Positions 18,960-27,456 of a DNA stretch of 64,000 bases are shown here, piece after piece (position 1 is the stretch's first letter; every line of letters begins with the position of its first letter). The stretch comes from Nemorincola sp044225795. Its GTDB lineage: Bacteria > Bacteroidota > Bacteroidia > Chitinophagales > Chitinophagaceae. The stretch is from the NCBI GenBank assembly GCA_044225795.1, contig JBGAIF010000008.1:131334-195333 (forward strand), read 5' to 3'. The notes under the pieces were generated by a model. That model was not told the origin of the DNA and did not search any database. It worked only from the letters and a program-made list of their open reading frames with translations. The position numbers and the translations under genes are program-made.

Positions 18960-21900
18960 ATGTGCGCAATTAAACATAAGCCTCAATTATTCACGGCTGT
19001 ACTTACCGTCCTGATCAACATTGCTTTATCACACAGTATCTATGCACAGTTAGCGGTAGCTCCAAACCAGACCGCAACCGTACTGGCCAGCGCGCTTGCC
19101 GGACCGGGTATCACGATAAGCAGCCCTACCCTCTCCTGCCCCGGACAAGCCAACGGGCTCTTCACTGTGACGCCGGGAACCATACTGGGCACCGGCACCA
19201 CATTATTCGGTATCGGTAGCGGCATCATACTCACAACGGGAAAGGCTACAGGAGCCAGCGGCCCTGAGTCAACACTGGCCAATACCAATAACGGAGCCGC
19301 AGGAGACGCAGCACTCAATACACTTGCAGGATCCACTACACATGATGCCTGCATCCTGGAATTTGACTTCTCTGTTGTAGGTGATACCGTCAGATTCAAT
19401 TACCAGTTCGGATCTGAAGAGTACAACAAATCTACATGCGGCCCATACAATGACGCATTCGCGTTCTTCATATCGGGCCCCGGCATACCAGGCACAGACA
19501 ATATGGCGCTTGTACCCGGCACCACAATACCGGTAACCGTGAACAGCGTGAACAGCGGCATACCCGGCACAGGCTATACACTCGCCAATTGCACATCAAT
19601 GGGCGCGGGCTCTCCGTTCACTTCTTACTACGTGGACAATACAGGCGGCGCAAACTTTACCTATAAAGGCTATACAACCAAGATGAGCGCTGTGCACAAA
19701 GTAATACCATGCAATACCTATCACCTTAAACTCACCATCGCAGATGCAGGAAACTCATTCTACGATTCGGGGGTGTTCATCGAAGCCGGCAGCCTGACCA
19801 CTCCGTCTATATCCGGAGCATCATCTGTATGCGTTGGCAATACTGCAACATTGAGCGACCCAATTGCCGGTGGCACCTGGAGTAGCAGCAACACCACCGT
19901 TGCCACGATCAATCCGTCAACAGGGTATGCTTCCGGGATATCTGCGGGAACTGCTACCATCACGTATTCTTTTGGCCCGGGCTGCTATGTAACAACGCCA
20001 TTTACCGTGAACCCGCTACCCTCTGCAATCAGCGGCGCATCGCAGGTATGCGTCGGCAGTTCCATAACCCTGAGCAATACAACACCCGGCGGCATATGGA
20101 CGAGCACCAACACAGCTATCGCTACCATTCATCCCGCTACCGGCATAGTGACCGGTAATGCGCCCGGCACTGTAACCATCAACTACACCACCGGCGCGGG
20201 ATGTACGGCATCGACAACGATCTCAGTAAGCCCGATACCGGCAGTGATTACCGGGTCTGCTACCTTATGCACGGGAGATACAACAATACTGAGTTGTATA
20301 ACACCGGGCGGAATATGGACGAGCAGCAACCCATCCGTTGCGCTGGCAGGGTCCACATCAGGAAAGCTGGCCGGAGTATCGGGAGGTATGGCAACCATCA
20401 CTTATACTATTCCGACAGGGTGCTACCGAACAACCTCTGCCACGATCAAAACGGTATATAAGGGTGTTGTAAGTGCGGGTATCTGTCCCGGACAAACCTA
20501 TATTTTCGGCGGCACTACCTACTCCACTGCAGGGTCATATACCCACACATTCCCTACTGCCTACTGCGACTCCATTGTAACGCTGAACCTGAGCATCAAT
20601 CCCACCTCATCTACCGAACTCACCGGGAAAATATGTGAGGGAGAGCATTATGCCTTTGGCGGCAAATACTACAACACCCCGGGAGACTACACCTACCATA
20701 CTACCAATATGTATGGGTGCGACTCAGCGGTGAAGCTGCACCTGATCGTTGCACCTATTCCGTCGCGCCCAAACACTGCCATGAATGTTTACTACTGCCT
20801 GGGGCAGCCGGCAGTTCCCTTGAAGGCAGCGGGAAAAGACCTGCTATGGTACTCTTCCTACTCAGACATGGGAGCGACCGTGCCACCAACTCCTAACACA
20901 GGCACAACCGGCACCTACTTATACTATGTGAGCCAAACGGCGGATGGCTGCGAAAGTGTGCGCGACACGATCGCTGTAACCGTTTACCCAACCCCTGATG
21001 CCACTATCTCTCCCCGGTCGGCAACTATATGCAGATCTGATACGGTTAGACTCACAGCCGCGTTTCAAAACGAGGCTACTTATACGTGGTCTCTACCGAA
21101 GGGCGTCTATGTGATACACCAATCAACCCCTGATACGGTGACCATAAAATGTGACACTACCGGTTACCTGCCTGTAATCCTTACCGTGAAGTATCCGCAG
21201 GCACAGTGTACCAATGCCGACACCATAAAGGTGCATGCGGTGACCGCTCCTGAACTACAGATACAAAGTCGGCATGATGTATGCATAGGCGATACAGTGG
21301 TAGTAGCCGTACAGTCTGCTACGGACGGCATCACCAATTATACCTGGCACTTTGGCGATGCCTCCATACTATCGGCCACAGATGCCGCCCATGCAGGCCC
21401 CTTCAAACTGCTGTGGGTGAACTCCGGTACGCATACCATTGAGGTGAACGGACAGGTAGGTGACCTATGCCGGTCTGCTGATATCACAGATACTATAATG
21501 GTGCACCAGGACCCTGAAGCAGGGATCATTGCCGACCGCACCGACGGAATATGCATTGGCGACAGTATATTGTTCTCGGTGAAGAGCTACAACTATGACT
21601 ATTTTTACACTTGGACCCCGGAACATTTCTTCAACAACCTCAATCAGAAAGAAATATACGGCCGAATAGAGCTACCGGGATATGTGCGCCTTACGGTACA
21701 GGACCCATTCGGATGTACCGCAACTGACCAGGTGCTCATCAATGCAAAGAACTGCTGCAATGTATCTTTCCCAACGCTGTTCACACCGAACGGAGACGGG
21801 AAAAATGATGTTTTCCGCCCGATAACACCGGGCAACCATGCCATTCACATATTCAGGGTAGCTAACCGCTGGGGCCAGACCGTATTTGAAACATCTAATG

Positions 21901-22028
21901 AACGATATGGCTGGGATGGTACTTTTAATGGCATTCCCCAGGACATAGGCACCTATTTCTACTACATCAGCTATGACTGCAACGGCAAGACGATAGAAGA
22001 AAAAGGAGATGTGACCCTGGCCCGGTAA
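18960..22028 (+). CDS. T9SS type B (gliding-motility/CHU_C) adhesin with choice-of-anchor L domain (1022 aa)
   Basis: After a signal peptide (ending IYAQ) comes a choice-of-anchor L domain (about 40-280: GIILTTG ... ILEFDFSVVGDTVRFNYQFGS then EEYN..CGPYNDAFAFFISGPG). Three Ig-like modules of the type seen in the giant adhesins follow (about 280-495), then Cys-bearing GxxY repeats (ICPGQTYIFGGTTYSTAGSY; ICEGEHYAFGGKYYNTPGDY) and PKD-like domains. The end is a type B sorting domain (LFTPNGDGKNDVFRPI ... NRWGQTVFET ... YGWDGTFNG ... GTYFYYI). It is exported by the T9SS and likely attached at the surface. It shares Ig modules with type A proteins on the other side of the receptor locus, so the same building block is used with both sorting tails. 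Confidence 0.92.
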   Translation: MCAIKHKPQLFTAVLTVLINIALSHSIYAQLAVAPNQTATVLASALAGPGITISSPTLSCPGQANGLFTVTPGTILGTGTTLFGIGSGIILTTGKATGASGPESTLANTNNGAAGDAALNTLAGSTTHDACILEFDFSVVGDTVRFNYQFGSEEYNKSTCGPYNDAFAFFISGPGIPGTDNMALVPGTTIPVTVNSVNSGIPGTGYTLANCTSMGAGSPFTSYYVDNTGGANFTYKGYTTKMSAVHKVIPCNTYHLKLTIADAGNSFYDSGVFIEAGSLTTPSISGASSVCVGNTATLSDPIAGGTWSSSNTTVATINPSTGYASGISAGTATITYSFGPGCYVTTPFTVNPLPSAISGASQVCVGSSITLSNTTPGGIWTSTNTAIATIHPATGIVTGNAPGTVTINYTTGAGCTASTTISVSPIPAVITGSATLCTGDTTILSCITPGGIWTSSNPSVALAGSTSGKLAGVSGGMATITYTIPTGCYRTTSATIKTVYKGVVSAGICPGQTYIFGGTTYSTAGSYTHTFPTAYCDSIVTLNLSINPTSSTELTGKICEGEHYAFGGKYYNTPGDYTYHTTNMYGCDSAVKLHLIVAPIPSRPNTAMNVYYCLGQPAVPLKAAGKDLLWYSSYSDMGATVPPTPNTGTTGTYLYYVSQTADGCESVRDTIAVTVYPTPDATISPRSATICRSDTVRLTAAFQNEATYTWSLPKGVYVIHQSTPDTVTIKCDTTGYLPVILTVKYPQAQCTNADTIKVHAVTAPELQIQSRHDVCIGDTVVVAVQSATDGITNYTWHFGDASILSATDAAHAGPFKLLWVNSGTHTIEVNGQVGDLCRSADITDTIMVHQDPEAGIIADRTDGICIGDSILFSVKSYNYDYFYTWTPEHFFNNLNQKEIYGRIELPGYVRLTVQDPFGCTATDQVLINAKNCCNVSFPTLFTPNGDGKNDVFRPITPGNHAIHIFRVANRWGQTVFETSNERYGWDGTFNGIPQDIGTYFYYISYDCNGKTIEEKGDVTLAR

Positions 22029-22046
22029 CGGAACCGTACTGACGCA

Positions 22047-22152
22047 AAGTGCGCAATTTGTTTTTTCACAGGCATGTGTGCAATAGTGAACGTAAAAAGC
22101 TGATAATCAACATTAATGTGCGCAACACACTTTACACAGTGTGCAATTTTGC
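22047..22152. repeat. Interspersed repeat module A, diverged copy A1
   Basis: This holds the element core gtgcgcaa ... gtgtgcaat ... gtgcgcaacacac ... acacagtgtgcaatttt, which recurs in better-matched form at 22225-22412 and 33210-33400. It directly follows the type B adhesin stop. No reading frame explains it. Confidence 0.65.
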
Positions 22153-22224
22153 CGGAGCTGTTTCGCTTGGTACTGACCGCCCTGTGCTTTAACACGAGGA
22201 GCATTAAGCCCGTACAAAGCTCAC

Positions 22225-22412
22225 CAAACTGCGCAACTTCTTTTTCCCGGCAATGTGTGCAATCCTGCACTTAATTCATTGGCGATCAATATCAAAGTGT
22301 GCAACACACACTACACAGTGTGCAATTTTGCGAAACAGCCAGCCTGGCGATAGCAATAGGATACCACAAATGCTGTGCCAATGTTTGATAGCCTGCAAGT
22401 ATTCCTATAAGA
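22225..22412. repeat. Interspersed repeat module A, copy A2
   Basis: About 190 bp that match 33210-33400 almost base for base, from aaactgcgcaacttcttttt through aaatgctgtgccaatgtttga, with scattered substitutions only. It contains four TGTGCAA-like boxes (22230, 22256, 22298, 22319). The stretch 22029-22445 has no gene and consists mainly of A1 and A2. Confidence 0.85.
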
Positions 22413-22445
22413 AGACCAGGGATTGTTTTGTCCTGCCGGCGCGCA

Positions 22446-23738
22446 TCAGGCAGTCCAGGCATCCCATTTATCCATGTAAGGGAATTTAATATCTGCAAGA
22501 CTGTTAAACATGGCATACAGGAGCGAGGGAAACACCTGGTACATTAACCGATCCTGCGATGTACGCAAATGCCAGTCCAGATCCATTGGCGTGACCACAT
22601 ATATTCCCTGGTATGCGATCAGGCAGCATAACACCAGCAGCACTTGTTTCGCGGGCATCTTTTTTTGTATGATGCAAGCCAGAAGATAGCAAGCAAATAA
22701 CAGGGCAGTGTATTTAAACCGGTGCCCTATCCTGATGACAAATGAATCGAATATCTGTTGATATCTGCTGCCATCAAAAAGGTAACTCCATGTATCAGAC
22801 CCGATGCCACTCACCATGTCATTCTGCACATCGAACGACAGCTTAAATATAGCCAACACGCCAAGTGGAAAGGCTAATGAAAATAATGTAAGCTTATAAT
22901 TCTGCCCGGAAAAGAACGTTTTTGCATAGAATAACAGAAAGATGGCGGCCAGTATAAGTCCTTCGTTCTTTGCCCACGCACACAATCCAAGGAATAAGGC
23001 AGAGAGTACCAGGTATTTCCGATCGGTGGCGGCATAGTTGATACAGACACAGGCACTAAGAAAGAAAAGTGCGATCACCACCTCGGCATATTGGTGTACT
23101 CCTACCACTACATATATGCCATCAAATATATACACCGCAAACACAAGAGCAGCGAGGATAATGTTTCTTCCTGATATTTCGTTGAATATCATCACCGGCA
23201 TGCATATGCTCGTGAGAAAAGCAAAAACGAAAGGAACGATCAATAAATAATCAGAACCAAACAGCCGCAAGAAGAAAGCAATAGTTGCCGGCAGACACAA
23301 TGGATAATCGACATGCGTGCGTTCTTTATACCGGAACAGATTATGCCAATTGTCGGGATCTGAAAGAAACTGAGCCTTTAAGTTCCACATATCCCATGCA
23401 TCCCATTCTCCATGCTTGCCGGCAAAATGGACAGCAACATAAGTAAACATATACATCCCTACCCCAAGAAGCAAAGCAGGCAAACCTATTCTTAGCAGAG
23501 CACCCTTTATACTCATCTTTTTATCATTCCGCTCTATTGCCAGCCGGTTCCTGACATCACCCCCAAGAATTTTCGGAGAATCAGTCATGACCCAGATACT
23601 TAATAAAGTAAGGAATATCAATACCATTGCTCCGCAAAGCCAAAAAGGCAGCGAAAAATATAGTGACAAAAAGTAAAGACTACTGATGCAGCCTGTAAAC
23701 ATCCCGATCAAAACAATAAAACGGTTGCTCTTTCTCAT
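22446..23738 (-). CDS. Polytopic membrane protein, GT-C glycosyltransferase-like (430 aa)
   Basis: Roughly ten hydrophobic segments run through the protein. The first periplasmic loop holds GEWDAWDMWNLKAQFL, a pattern typical of GT-C fold lipid-linked sugar transferases (PMT/ArnT-like), in which acidic residues of this loop are catalytic. A later loop has CAWAKNEGL and another MDLDWHLRTSQDRLMYQ, like the conserved charged region near the C-terminus of that fold. The sugar donor and acceptor are unknown. The ATG at 23738 begins 1 bp after the preceding gene's stop; an in-frame start at 23768 would overlap that gene. The two genes are therefore probably one transcript. Confidence 0.7.
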   Translation of the reverse strand: MRKSNRFIVLIGMFTGCISSLYFLSLYFSLPFWLCGAMVLIFLTLLSIWVMTDSPKILGGDVRNRLAIERNDKKMSIKGALLRIGLPALLLGVGMYMFTYVAVHFAGKHGEWDAWDMWNLKAQFLSDPDNWHNLFRYKERTHVDYPLCLPATIAFFLRLFGSDYLLIVPFVFAFLTSICMPVMIFNEISGRNIILAALVFAVYIFDGIYVVVGVHQYAEVVIALFFLSACVCINYAATDRKYLVLSALFLGLCAWAKNEGLILAAIFLLFYAKTFFSGQNYKLTLFSLAFPLGVLAIFKLSFDVQNDMVSGIGSDTWSYLFDGSRYQQIFDSFVIRIGHRFKYTALLFACYLLACIIQKKMPAKQVLLVLCCLIAYQGIYVVTPMDLDWHLRTSQDRLMYQVFPSLLYAMFNSLADIKFPYMDKWDAWTA

Positions 23739-23739
23739 A

Positions 23740-24126
23740 TCAATGGCGACTTGTAAGCAGAAAACCACAACTACTATACTCTTTCTTCCACAATACTTTT
23801 CGTCTTTTAATAAGTGTTGAAAAATCTACACCCGGCCTCAGCACAGGGAACACTGAAAGCACCGTATCACATTCATTCGGGTCCGGAGACAAGTAGTGTG
23901 GCGCTAACGCATAACGTGCCCACAAATAAAATGTGGCAGTATTCGTCGTATCGCCATAAACATGAAATGAGATCGCTGCCCCTGCAGGCACTATTTCCTT
24001 AACGTCTGCAACAGCCACTTTCATCTCATCTACCTGATCCTGAATAGTGGCGATCTTATCAATGAAGCTTTTTGTACCATAGATAAGGAAACAAATGATC
24101 ATCAACGGCGCGATCAACTCTTTCAT
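23740..24126 (-). CDS. Membrane-anchored protein of unknown function (128 aa)
   Basis: The ATG at 24126 starts a hydrophobic segment (ELIAPLMIICFLIYG) followed by a short coiled-coil-like stretch (KIATIQDQVDEMKVAVADVK) and a periplasmic domain with FHVYGDTTNTATFYLWARYALAPHYL. A TTG start 18 bp upstream is also possible. The stop lies 1 bp before the ATG of the GT-C-like protein, so the pair is likely cotranscribed. The ALAPHYL...PNECDTV segment resembles short accessory proteins found next to such transferases, but I recognise no named family. Confidence 0.65.
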   Translation of the reverse strand: MKELIAPLMIICFLIYGTKSFIDKIATIQDQVDEMKVAVADVKEIVPAGAAISFHVYGDTTNTATFYLWARYALAPHYLSPDPNECDTVLSVFPVLRPGVDFSTLIKRRKVLWKKEYSSCGFLLTSRH

Positions 24127-24302
24127 AGCATCACAAAATAACAAGTAATTGAATAGTTGCCCGGTAAAATTTTTTGTAACCTATTATTTGCAAACAGCCC
24201 CTGTTGTCCGGGATATTCCAAAAGGCATTCCGAACTCCGAATAGAAATCCGTCTACAACGGAATTTATTATGACAAATCTAAATGTTTTAGAGCAGGAAA
24301 CA

Positions 24303-24400
24303 GAGCGGGAGCGGATTGCAAATCCCGAACAATATGCTTTAAAATCACAGATCCGAAAGAACGGGGCAAGATCGCGTTTCAAACGCTACCCGCTTCACCT
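24303..24400. repeat. Interspersed repeat module B, copy B1
   Basis: The stretch from gagcgggagcggattgcaa through atgctttaaaatcacagatc and caaacgct matches 33065-33165. It contains the small palindrome ggatt-gca-aatcc. It lies just before a hairpin fragment and a broken nitroreductase. Confidence 0.75.
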
Positions 24401-24431
24401 TCGTTGAAAAGGAGGAGTTAGTGCATTACGG

Positions 24432-24456
24432 GTTGTTGGTGAAGAACAGCAATGAC
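24432..24456. repeat. Degenerate hairpin element (REP-like), copy 1
   Basis: The left arm gttgttggtg and loop aagaa are identical to the perfect hairpin at 33439-33463. The right arm is degraded (cagcaatgac), apparently because it merges with the nitroreductase remnant. Confidence 0.6.
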
Positions 24457-24643
24457 GACGGAATGTGTGCCCGGAACATTATGCTGGCAGCAAAAGCGAT
24501 AGAACTCGATATATGCCCTGTTGGATTCGGAAAATTTGTGGCACAAACAAAAGGCTATTACAAATTTAATTCCTACAGAAGAAACGGTTCTGCTATCCAT
24601 TGTTGTTGGATTTGGAAACGAACATCCATCCACGATCGGATAG
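24448..24643 (+). pseudogene. Nitroreductase-family remnant, 5'-truncated and frameshifted
   Basis: Translation from 24460 gives GMCARNIMLAAKAIELDICP then VGFGKFVAQTKGYYKF, which fits the nitroreductase region A.NM.LAA.alGL..C.iG. Near 24560-24568 the match jumps one frame and continues as NLIPTEETVLLSIVVGFGNE then HPSTIG before a TAG at 24641, which fits the family's C-terminal strand (lgipede.v...i.iGyg). The N-terminal half (FMN-binding Arg-rich start) is missing and is replaced by repeat B and a hairpin fragment. It is almost certainly non-functional. Confidence 0.7.
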
Positions 24644-24692
24644 AGGACAATGTAGTATTCCTCAGAGCTATTTATCTTAGTGGAAAATTGCT

Positions 24693-25109
24693 ATGGGCAC
24701 GAGCATTTTCATGCAGGAAGACGAAAAACCAACAGACGAGGCGCTCGCTAATGGATTAGCTGGTGCCTCGTCGTTTTGGAAAGATATCTGCAAATATGTA
24801 AGTAGTTCTTTTCCTAACGCGACCGAAGAATGGAAATATTCAGGGAAGAAATTCGGGTGGAGCTACCGTCTAAAAGATCAGAAAAGGGTGATCATTTACC
24901 TACTGCCTCGTGACAGCTCAATGAAGATATCCATGGTCTTTGGACAAAAAGCTACCGATGCTGTTATGAACAGTACAGTATCTAAAACCATAAAAGAAGA
25001 ACTTGCAGGTGCCAAGGCATATGCAGAAGGCAGAGGTATCAAAATAGAAGTAACAAAAAAGTCTTTACAGGACATAAAAACACTCATCGACATAAAACTT
25101 GCCAACTAG
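24693..25109 (+). CDS. DUF3788 family protein (138 aa)
   Basis: The start MGTSIF..EDEKPTDEALANGLAGASSFWKDI and the core ATEEWKYSGKKFGWSYRLKDQKR, VIIYLLPRDSSMKISMVFG match the DUF3788 pattern (EW.fyGKKyGW..R....r..iYL.P....f...fvfG.KA). The function of the family is not known; it is small, cytosolic and common in Bacteroidota. The ATG at 24693 aligns with family N-termini; 24711 is a second choice. It is convergent with the ftsH-like gene (11 bp between stops) and follows the nitroreductase remnant. Confidence 0.85.
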   Translation: MGTSIFMQEDEKPTDEALANGLAGASSFWKDICKYVSSSFPNATEEWKYSGKKFGWSYRLKDQKRVIIYLLPRDSSMKISMVFGQKATDAVMNSTVSKTIKEELAGAKAYAEGRGIKIEVTKKSLQDIKTLIDIKLAN

Positions 25110-25120
25110 CAAAAATCACT

Positions 25121-27016
25121 TTAACCCGTATTACGTTTACCCAGCACACCTTCGATCTCTTCCCTGTGCACAATTTCCTTTTTGAGCAATAAATTTGCAA
25201 GGGCATCAAGTTCTTCTCTCTTACCGGCAAGTATTTCGGTAGTTGTTTTGTGTGCTTCATTGACGAGCTTCCGTACCTCTTCATCTATTAGCTGACCGGT
25301 TGCTTCACTATAAGGCTTCTGCAACGAACTCTCATAAGAACCGGTTGAATCATAGTAGCTAATGGTACCCAAAGCCGGGTCCAATCCAAGGTTAGCCACC
25401 ATCATATATGCCTGCTTGGTCACCTTTTCCAGGTCATCCAGAGCTCCGGACGAGGGTTGCCCGAAAATAACCTCCTCCGCCACCCTGCCTCCCAGCGCTG
25501 CACACAATTGATCTTTAAATTGTGCCAAAGTAACGATCTGGTGTTCTTCGGGCAGATACCATGCACTACCTAATGACTTTCCCCTGGGAATGATGCTAAC
25601 CTTGATGATCGGGTCTACGTTTTTGAGCATCCAGCTGACAACAACGTGGCCGGCCTCATGGTATGCGATCACCTTTTTCTCTTTTGGGTTTATTATTTTG
25701 GTTTTCTTTTCCAGCCCAGCTACTATCCGGTCTATAGCACTAAAGAAGTCGTCCCCATCCACCTTATCTTTCTTTTGTCTTGCCGCTATCAGTGCTGCTT
25801 CGTTACACACATTTGCTATATCGGCGCCGGAAAAACCCGGCGTTTGAGCTGCCAGTGAAGCTCCGTTCACTGAAGCAGCGAGTTTCAGCGGCTTAAGATG
25901 CACATTGAAGATGGCCTCACGTTCCACTACATTCGGCAACTCAAGGTAAATGTGCCGATCAAATCTGCCCGCCCTGAGGAGTGCCGGATCCAATATGTCT
26001 GCTCGATTAGTAGCAGCCATCACGATAACCCCGGTATTAGGATCAAAACCATCCATTTCGGTAAGTAACTGATTGAGTGTGCTGTCGCGCTCATCGTTGG
26101 CCTGGAATGATTGTGCCTTACCCCTGATCCTTCCCACCGTATCGATCTCATCAATAAAAATGATACTGGGCGCTTTTTCCTTTGCCTTATCAAACAGATC
26201 TCTTACACGCGACGCACCCACACCGACAAAAATTTCTATGAACTCCGATCCGGATAACGAGAAGAATGGAACTCCTGCCTCGCCGGCAACGGCTTTCGCC
26301 ATCAATGTCTTTCCACTTCCGGGAGGGCCAATCAGCAGTACCCCCTTGGGAATTTTCGCGCCGAGACGGGTGAAGTTTCCAGGATTCTTCAAGAAATCCA
26401 CTACCTCAATCACTTCAGCCTTGGCTTCTTCATATCCGGCCACATCTTTGAAACTTATCGGACTTATCGCCCCCTTGGTGTATTCTGCATCACGTGTCTT
26501 TCCAAAATCATACACCGATCTACCTGCCGGTCCACCACCCCCGAGTGTTTTCCTGAAAGAGATGTATAGCACACTAAGTATGACAAGCGGCAATATCCAA
26601 GTAAAAATTGCAGATACCCAGCTTGCCTTCGACGAGTAAGTTACACTTACCTTGTCCACCTCTTTGAACGTCACCTGCAATTCATCAAGCCGGCGCTCAA
26701 ATACATCAGGAGACCCTATCTGAAAACAGTATTGTGCACCGGGAGAACTGACAGACCTTCTGAGAGCTGGCAAATCCTTATAAACAGCCTTTTTCAGACT
26801 ATCCGGCTTAATATATACATCCACAGTCTCCCGATTAACTATATTGACCCGCTCTACGTCGTGTCGAAGAACCATGTCCTTAAAGACATTCCATGAAACT
26901 TCTGTTTTTGCACTCTTTACTGACAAGTAAAGTATAGCGGCAATACCCAGTACCATGAAATAAAACATGAATGATGGCTTACCGGAAAAGAGTTTATTTG
27001 ATCTATCAGACGACAA
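25121..27016 (-). CDS. ftsH: FtsH-type ATP-dependent zinc metalloprotease (631 aa)
   Basis: Two membrane helices (about 16-34 and 134-154) flank a periplasmic domain, followed by an AAA+ ATPase and an M41 peptidase. Seen motifs: Walker A GPPGSGKT 230-237, Walker B IIFIDEID 285-292, second region of homology ending RAGRFDR 348-354, zinc site HEAGH 453-457, and third-ligand Asp in SGALDDLEK near 527. It degrades membrane and soluble proteins from the inner membrane. The only good start is a TTG at 27016. The length is near the usual 640-690, with a short C-terminus. The promoter carries paired FNR-like sites, and the divergent neighbour shares them. It may be a stress-dedicated paralogue of the housekeeping FtsH (inference). 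Confidence 0.93.
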   Translation of the reverse strand: MSSDRSNKLFSGKPSFMFYFMVLGIAAILYLSVKSAKTEVSWNVFKDMVLRHDVERVNIVNRETVDVYIKPDSLKKAVYKDLPALRRSVSSPGAQYCFQIGSPDVFERRLDELQVTFKEVDKVSVTYSSKASWVSAIFTWILPLVILSVLYISFRKTLGGGGPAGRSVYDFGKTRDAEYTKGAISPISFKDVAGYEEAKAEVIEVVDFLKNPGNFTRLGAKIPKGVLLIGPPGSGKTLMAKAVAGEAGVPFFSLSGSEFIEIFVGVGASRVRDLFDKAKEKAPSIIFIDEIDTVGRIRGKAQSFQANDERDSTLNQLLTEMDGFDPNTGVIVMAATNRADILDPALLRAGRFDRHIYLELPNVVEREAIFNVHLKPLKLAASVNGASLAAQTPGFSGADIANVCNEAALIAARQKKDKVDGDDFFSAIDRIVAGLEKKTKIINPKEKKVIAYHEAGHVVVSWMLKNVDPIIKVSIIPRGKSLGSAWYLPEEHQIVTLAQFKDQLCAALGGRVAEEVIFGQPSSGALDDLEKVTKQAYMMVANLGLDPALGTISYYDSTGSYESSLQKPYSEATGQLIDEEVRKLVNEAHKTTTEILAGKREELDALANLLLKKEIVHREEIEGVLGKRNTG

Positions 27017-27040
27017 TGTATATCAGTTTTAAAACGAGAC

Positions 27041-27048
27041 CGAAAGTA
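27041..27048 (-). promoter_or_regulatory. -7 box of the ftsH-like gene
   Basis: The minus strand reads TACTTTCG, one mismatch from TAnnTTTG. Its centre is exactly 33 bp from the nearer palindrome centre (27077.5) and 55 bp from the farther one (27099.5). Confidence 0.6.
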
Positions 27049-27071
27049 GGCCGAAGCATTATCTACGAAAA

Positions 27072-27105
27072 TGACCTAAGTCAATGAGGAACGTGATCCA
27101 CGTCA
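27072..27105. promoter_or_regulatory. Paired FNR/CRP-like operators shared by ftsH and the proline-rich peptide gene
   Basis: TGACctaaGTCA (27072-27083) and TGATccacGTCA (27094-27105) are palindromes of the form TGAY-N4-RTCA with centres 22 bp apart. Each divergent promoter has one site 33 bp and the other 55 bp from its -7 box. This is like FNR/CRP class II plus class I positions. The half-site resembles FNR (TTGAT-N4-ATCAA). Confidence 0.75.
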
Positions 27106-27128
27106 CCCGTTCGACTGGCAGCCTGTTG

Positions 27129-27136
27129 GAGATTTG
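27129..27136 (+). promoter_or_regulatory. -7 box of the proline-rich peptide gene
   Basis: GAGATTTG, one mismatch from TAnnTTTG, is centred 33 bp from operator 27094-27105 and 55 bp from operator 27072-27083. It lies 15 bp before the ATG. Confidence 0.55.
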
Positions 27137-27151
27137 TAAAAAATAAGCGAC

Positions 27152-27331
27152 ATGAGTACACCAGATACAAATCCCGAGATCGTTCCACCTGCTGTACCCG
27201 AATTAAAGCCGGGACCAGGTAAAGAAGTAGATCCAACTCCCAATACCGATGTACCACCCGGGGAAAAACCTCAACCAACACGGCCACCGAGGGAGATCCC
27301 TGTTAAAAAAGAGAGAACCGACACAACTTAA
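27152..27331 (+). CDS. Small proline-rich protein (59 aa)
   Basis: An ATG at 27152 opens 59 codons ending TAA at 27329-27331. The product is about a quarter proline with many charged residues (for example PELKPGPGKEVDPTP, PPGEKPQPTRPPREIPVKK), has no hydrophobic segment and is predicted to be disordered and cytosolic. It sits between ftsH and the LonB-like gene and has its own operator pair and -7 box, which supports a real gene. No family is recognised. Two proteases beside it suggest an adaptor or substrate role, but this is speculation. Confidence 0.65.
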   Translation: MSTPDTNPEIVPPAVPELKPGPGKEVDPTPNTDVPPGEKPQPTRPPREIPVKKERTDTT

Positions 27332-27345
27332 ATAGTTTAACCAGT

Positions 27346-27379
27346 TAACAACAATCATCAGGCCAGGTGACGAAAATCA
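27346..27379 (+). promoter_or_regulatory. Paired FNR/CRP-like operators of the LonB-like gene
   Basis: A perfect site TGACgaaaATCA (27368-27379) and a one-mismatch site TAACaacaATCA (27346-27357) have centres 22 bp apart. The proximal centre is 33 bp from the -7 box. Confidence 0.7.
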
Positions 27380-27402
27380 TAATACCCCTGTAACTGTCTA
27401 TT

Positions 27403-27410
27403 CATTTTTG
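27403..27410 (+). promoter_or_regulatory. -7 box of the LonB-like gene
   Basis: CATTTTTG, one mismatch from TAnnTTTG, is centred 33 bp from the operator 27368-27379. The leader that follows holds two CGATCG blocks (27416-27421 and 27428-27433). Confidence 0.55.
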
Positions 27411-27456
27411 CAGCACGATCGGTCTTACGATCGCAACCACCCAAATCAACAATATA

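Noticed and set aside
22047..22412. Replication-origin-like iterons (TGTGCAA boxes)
   Set aside because: The boxes belong to a repeat also found at 33 kb, and no dnaA, repA or AT-rich unwinding region lies beside them.
24131..24382. 83-codon minus-strand frame across repeat module B
   Set aside because: It overlaps the non-coding repeat and shows no conservation of frame with module B2.
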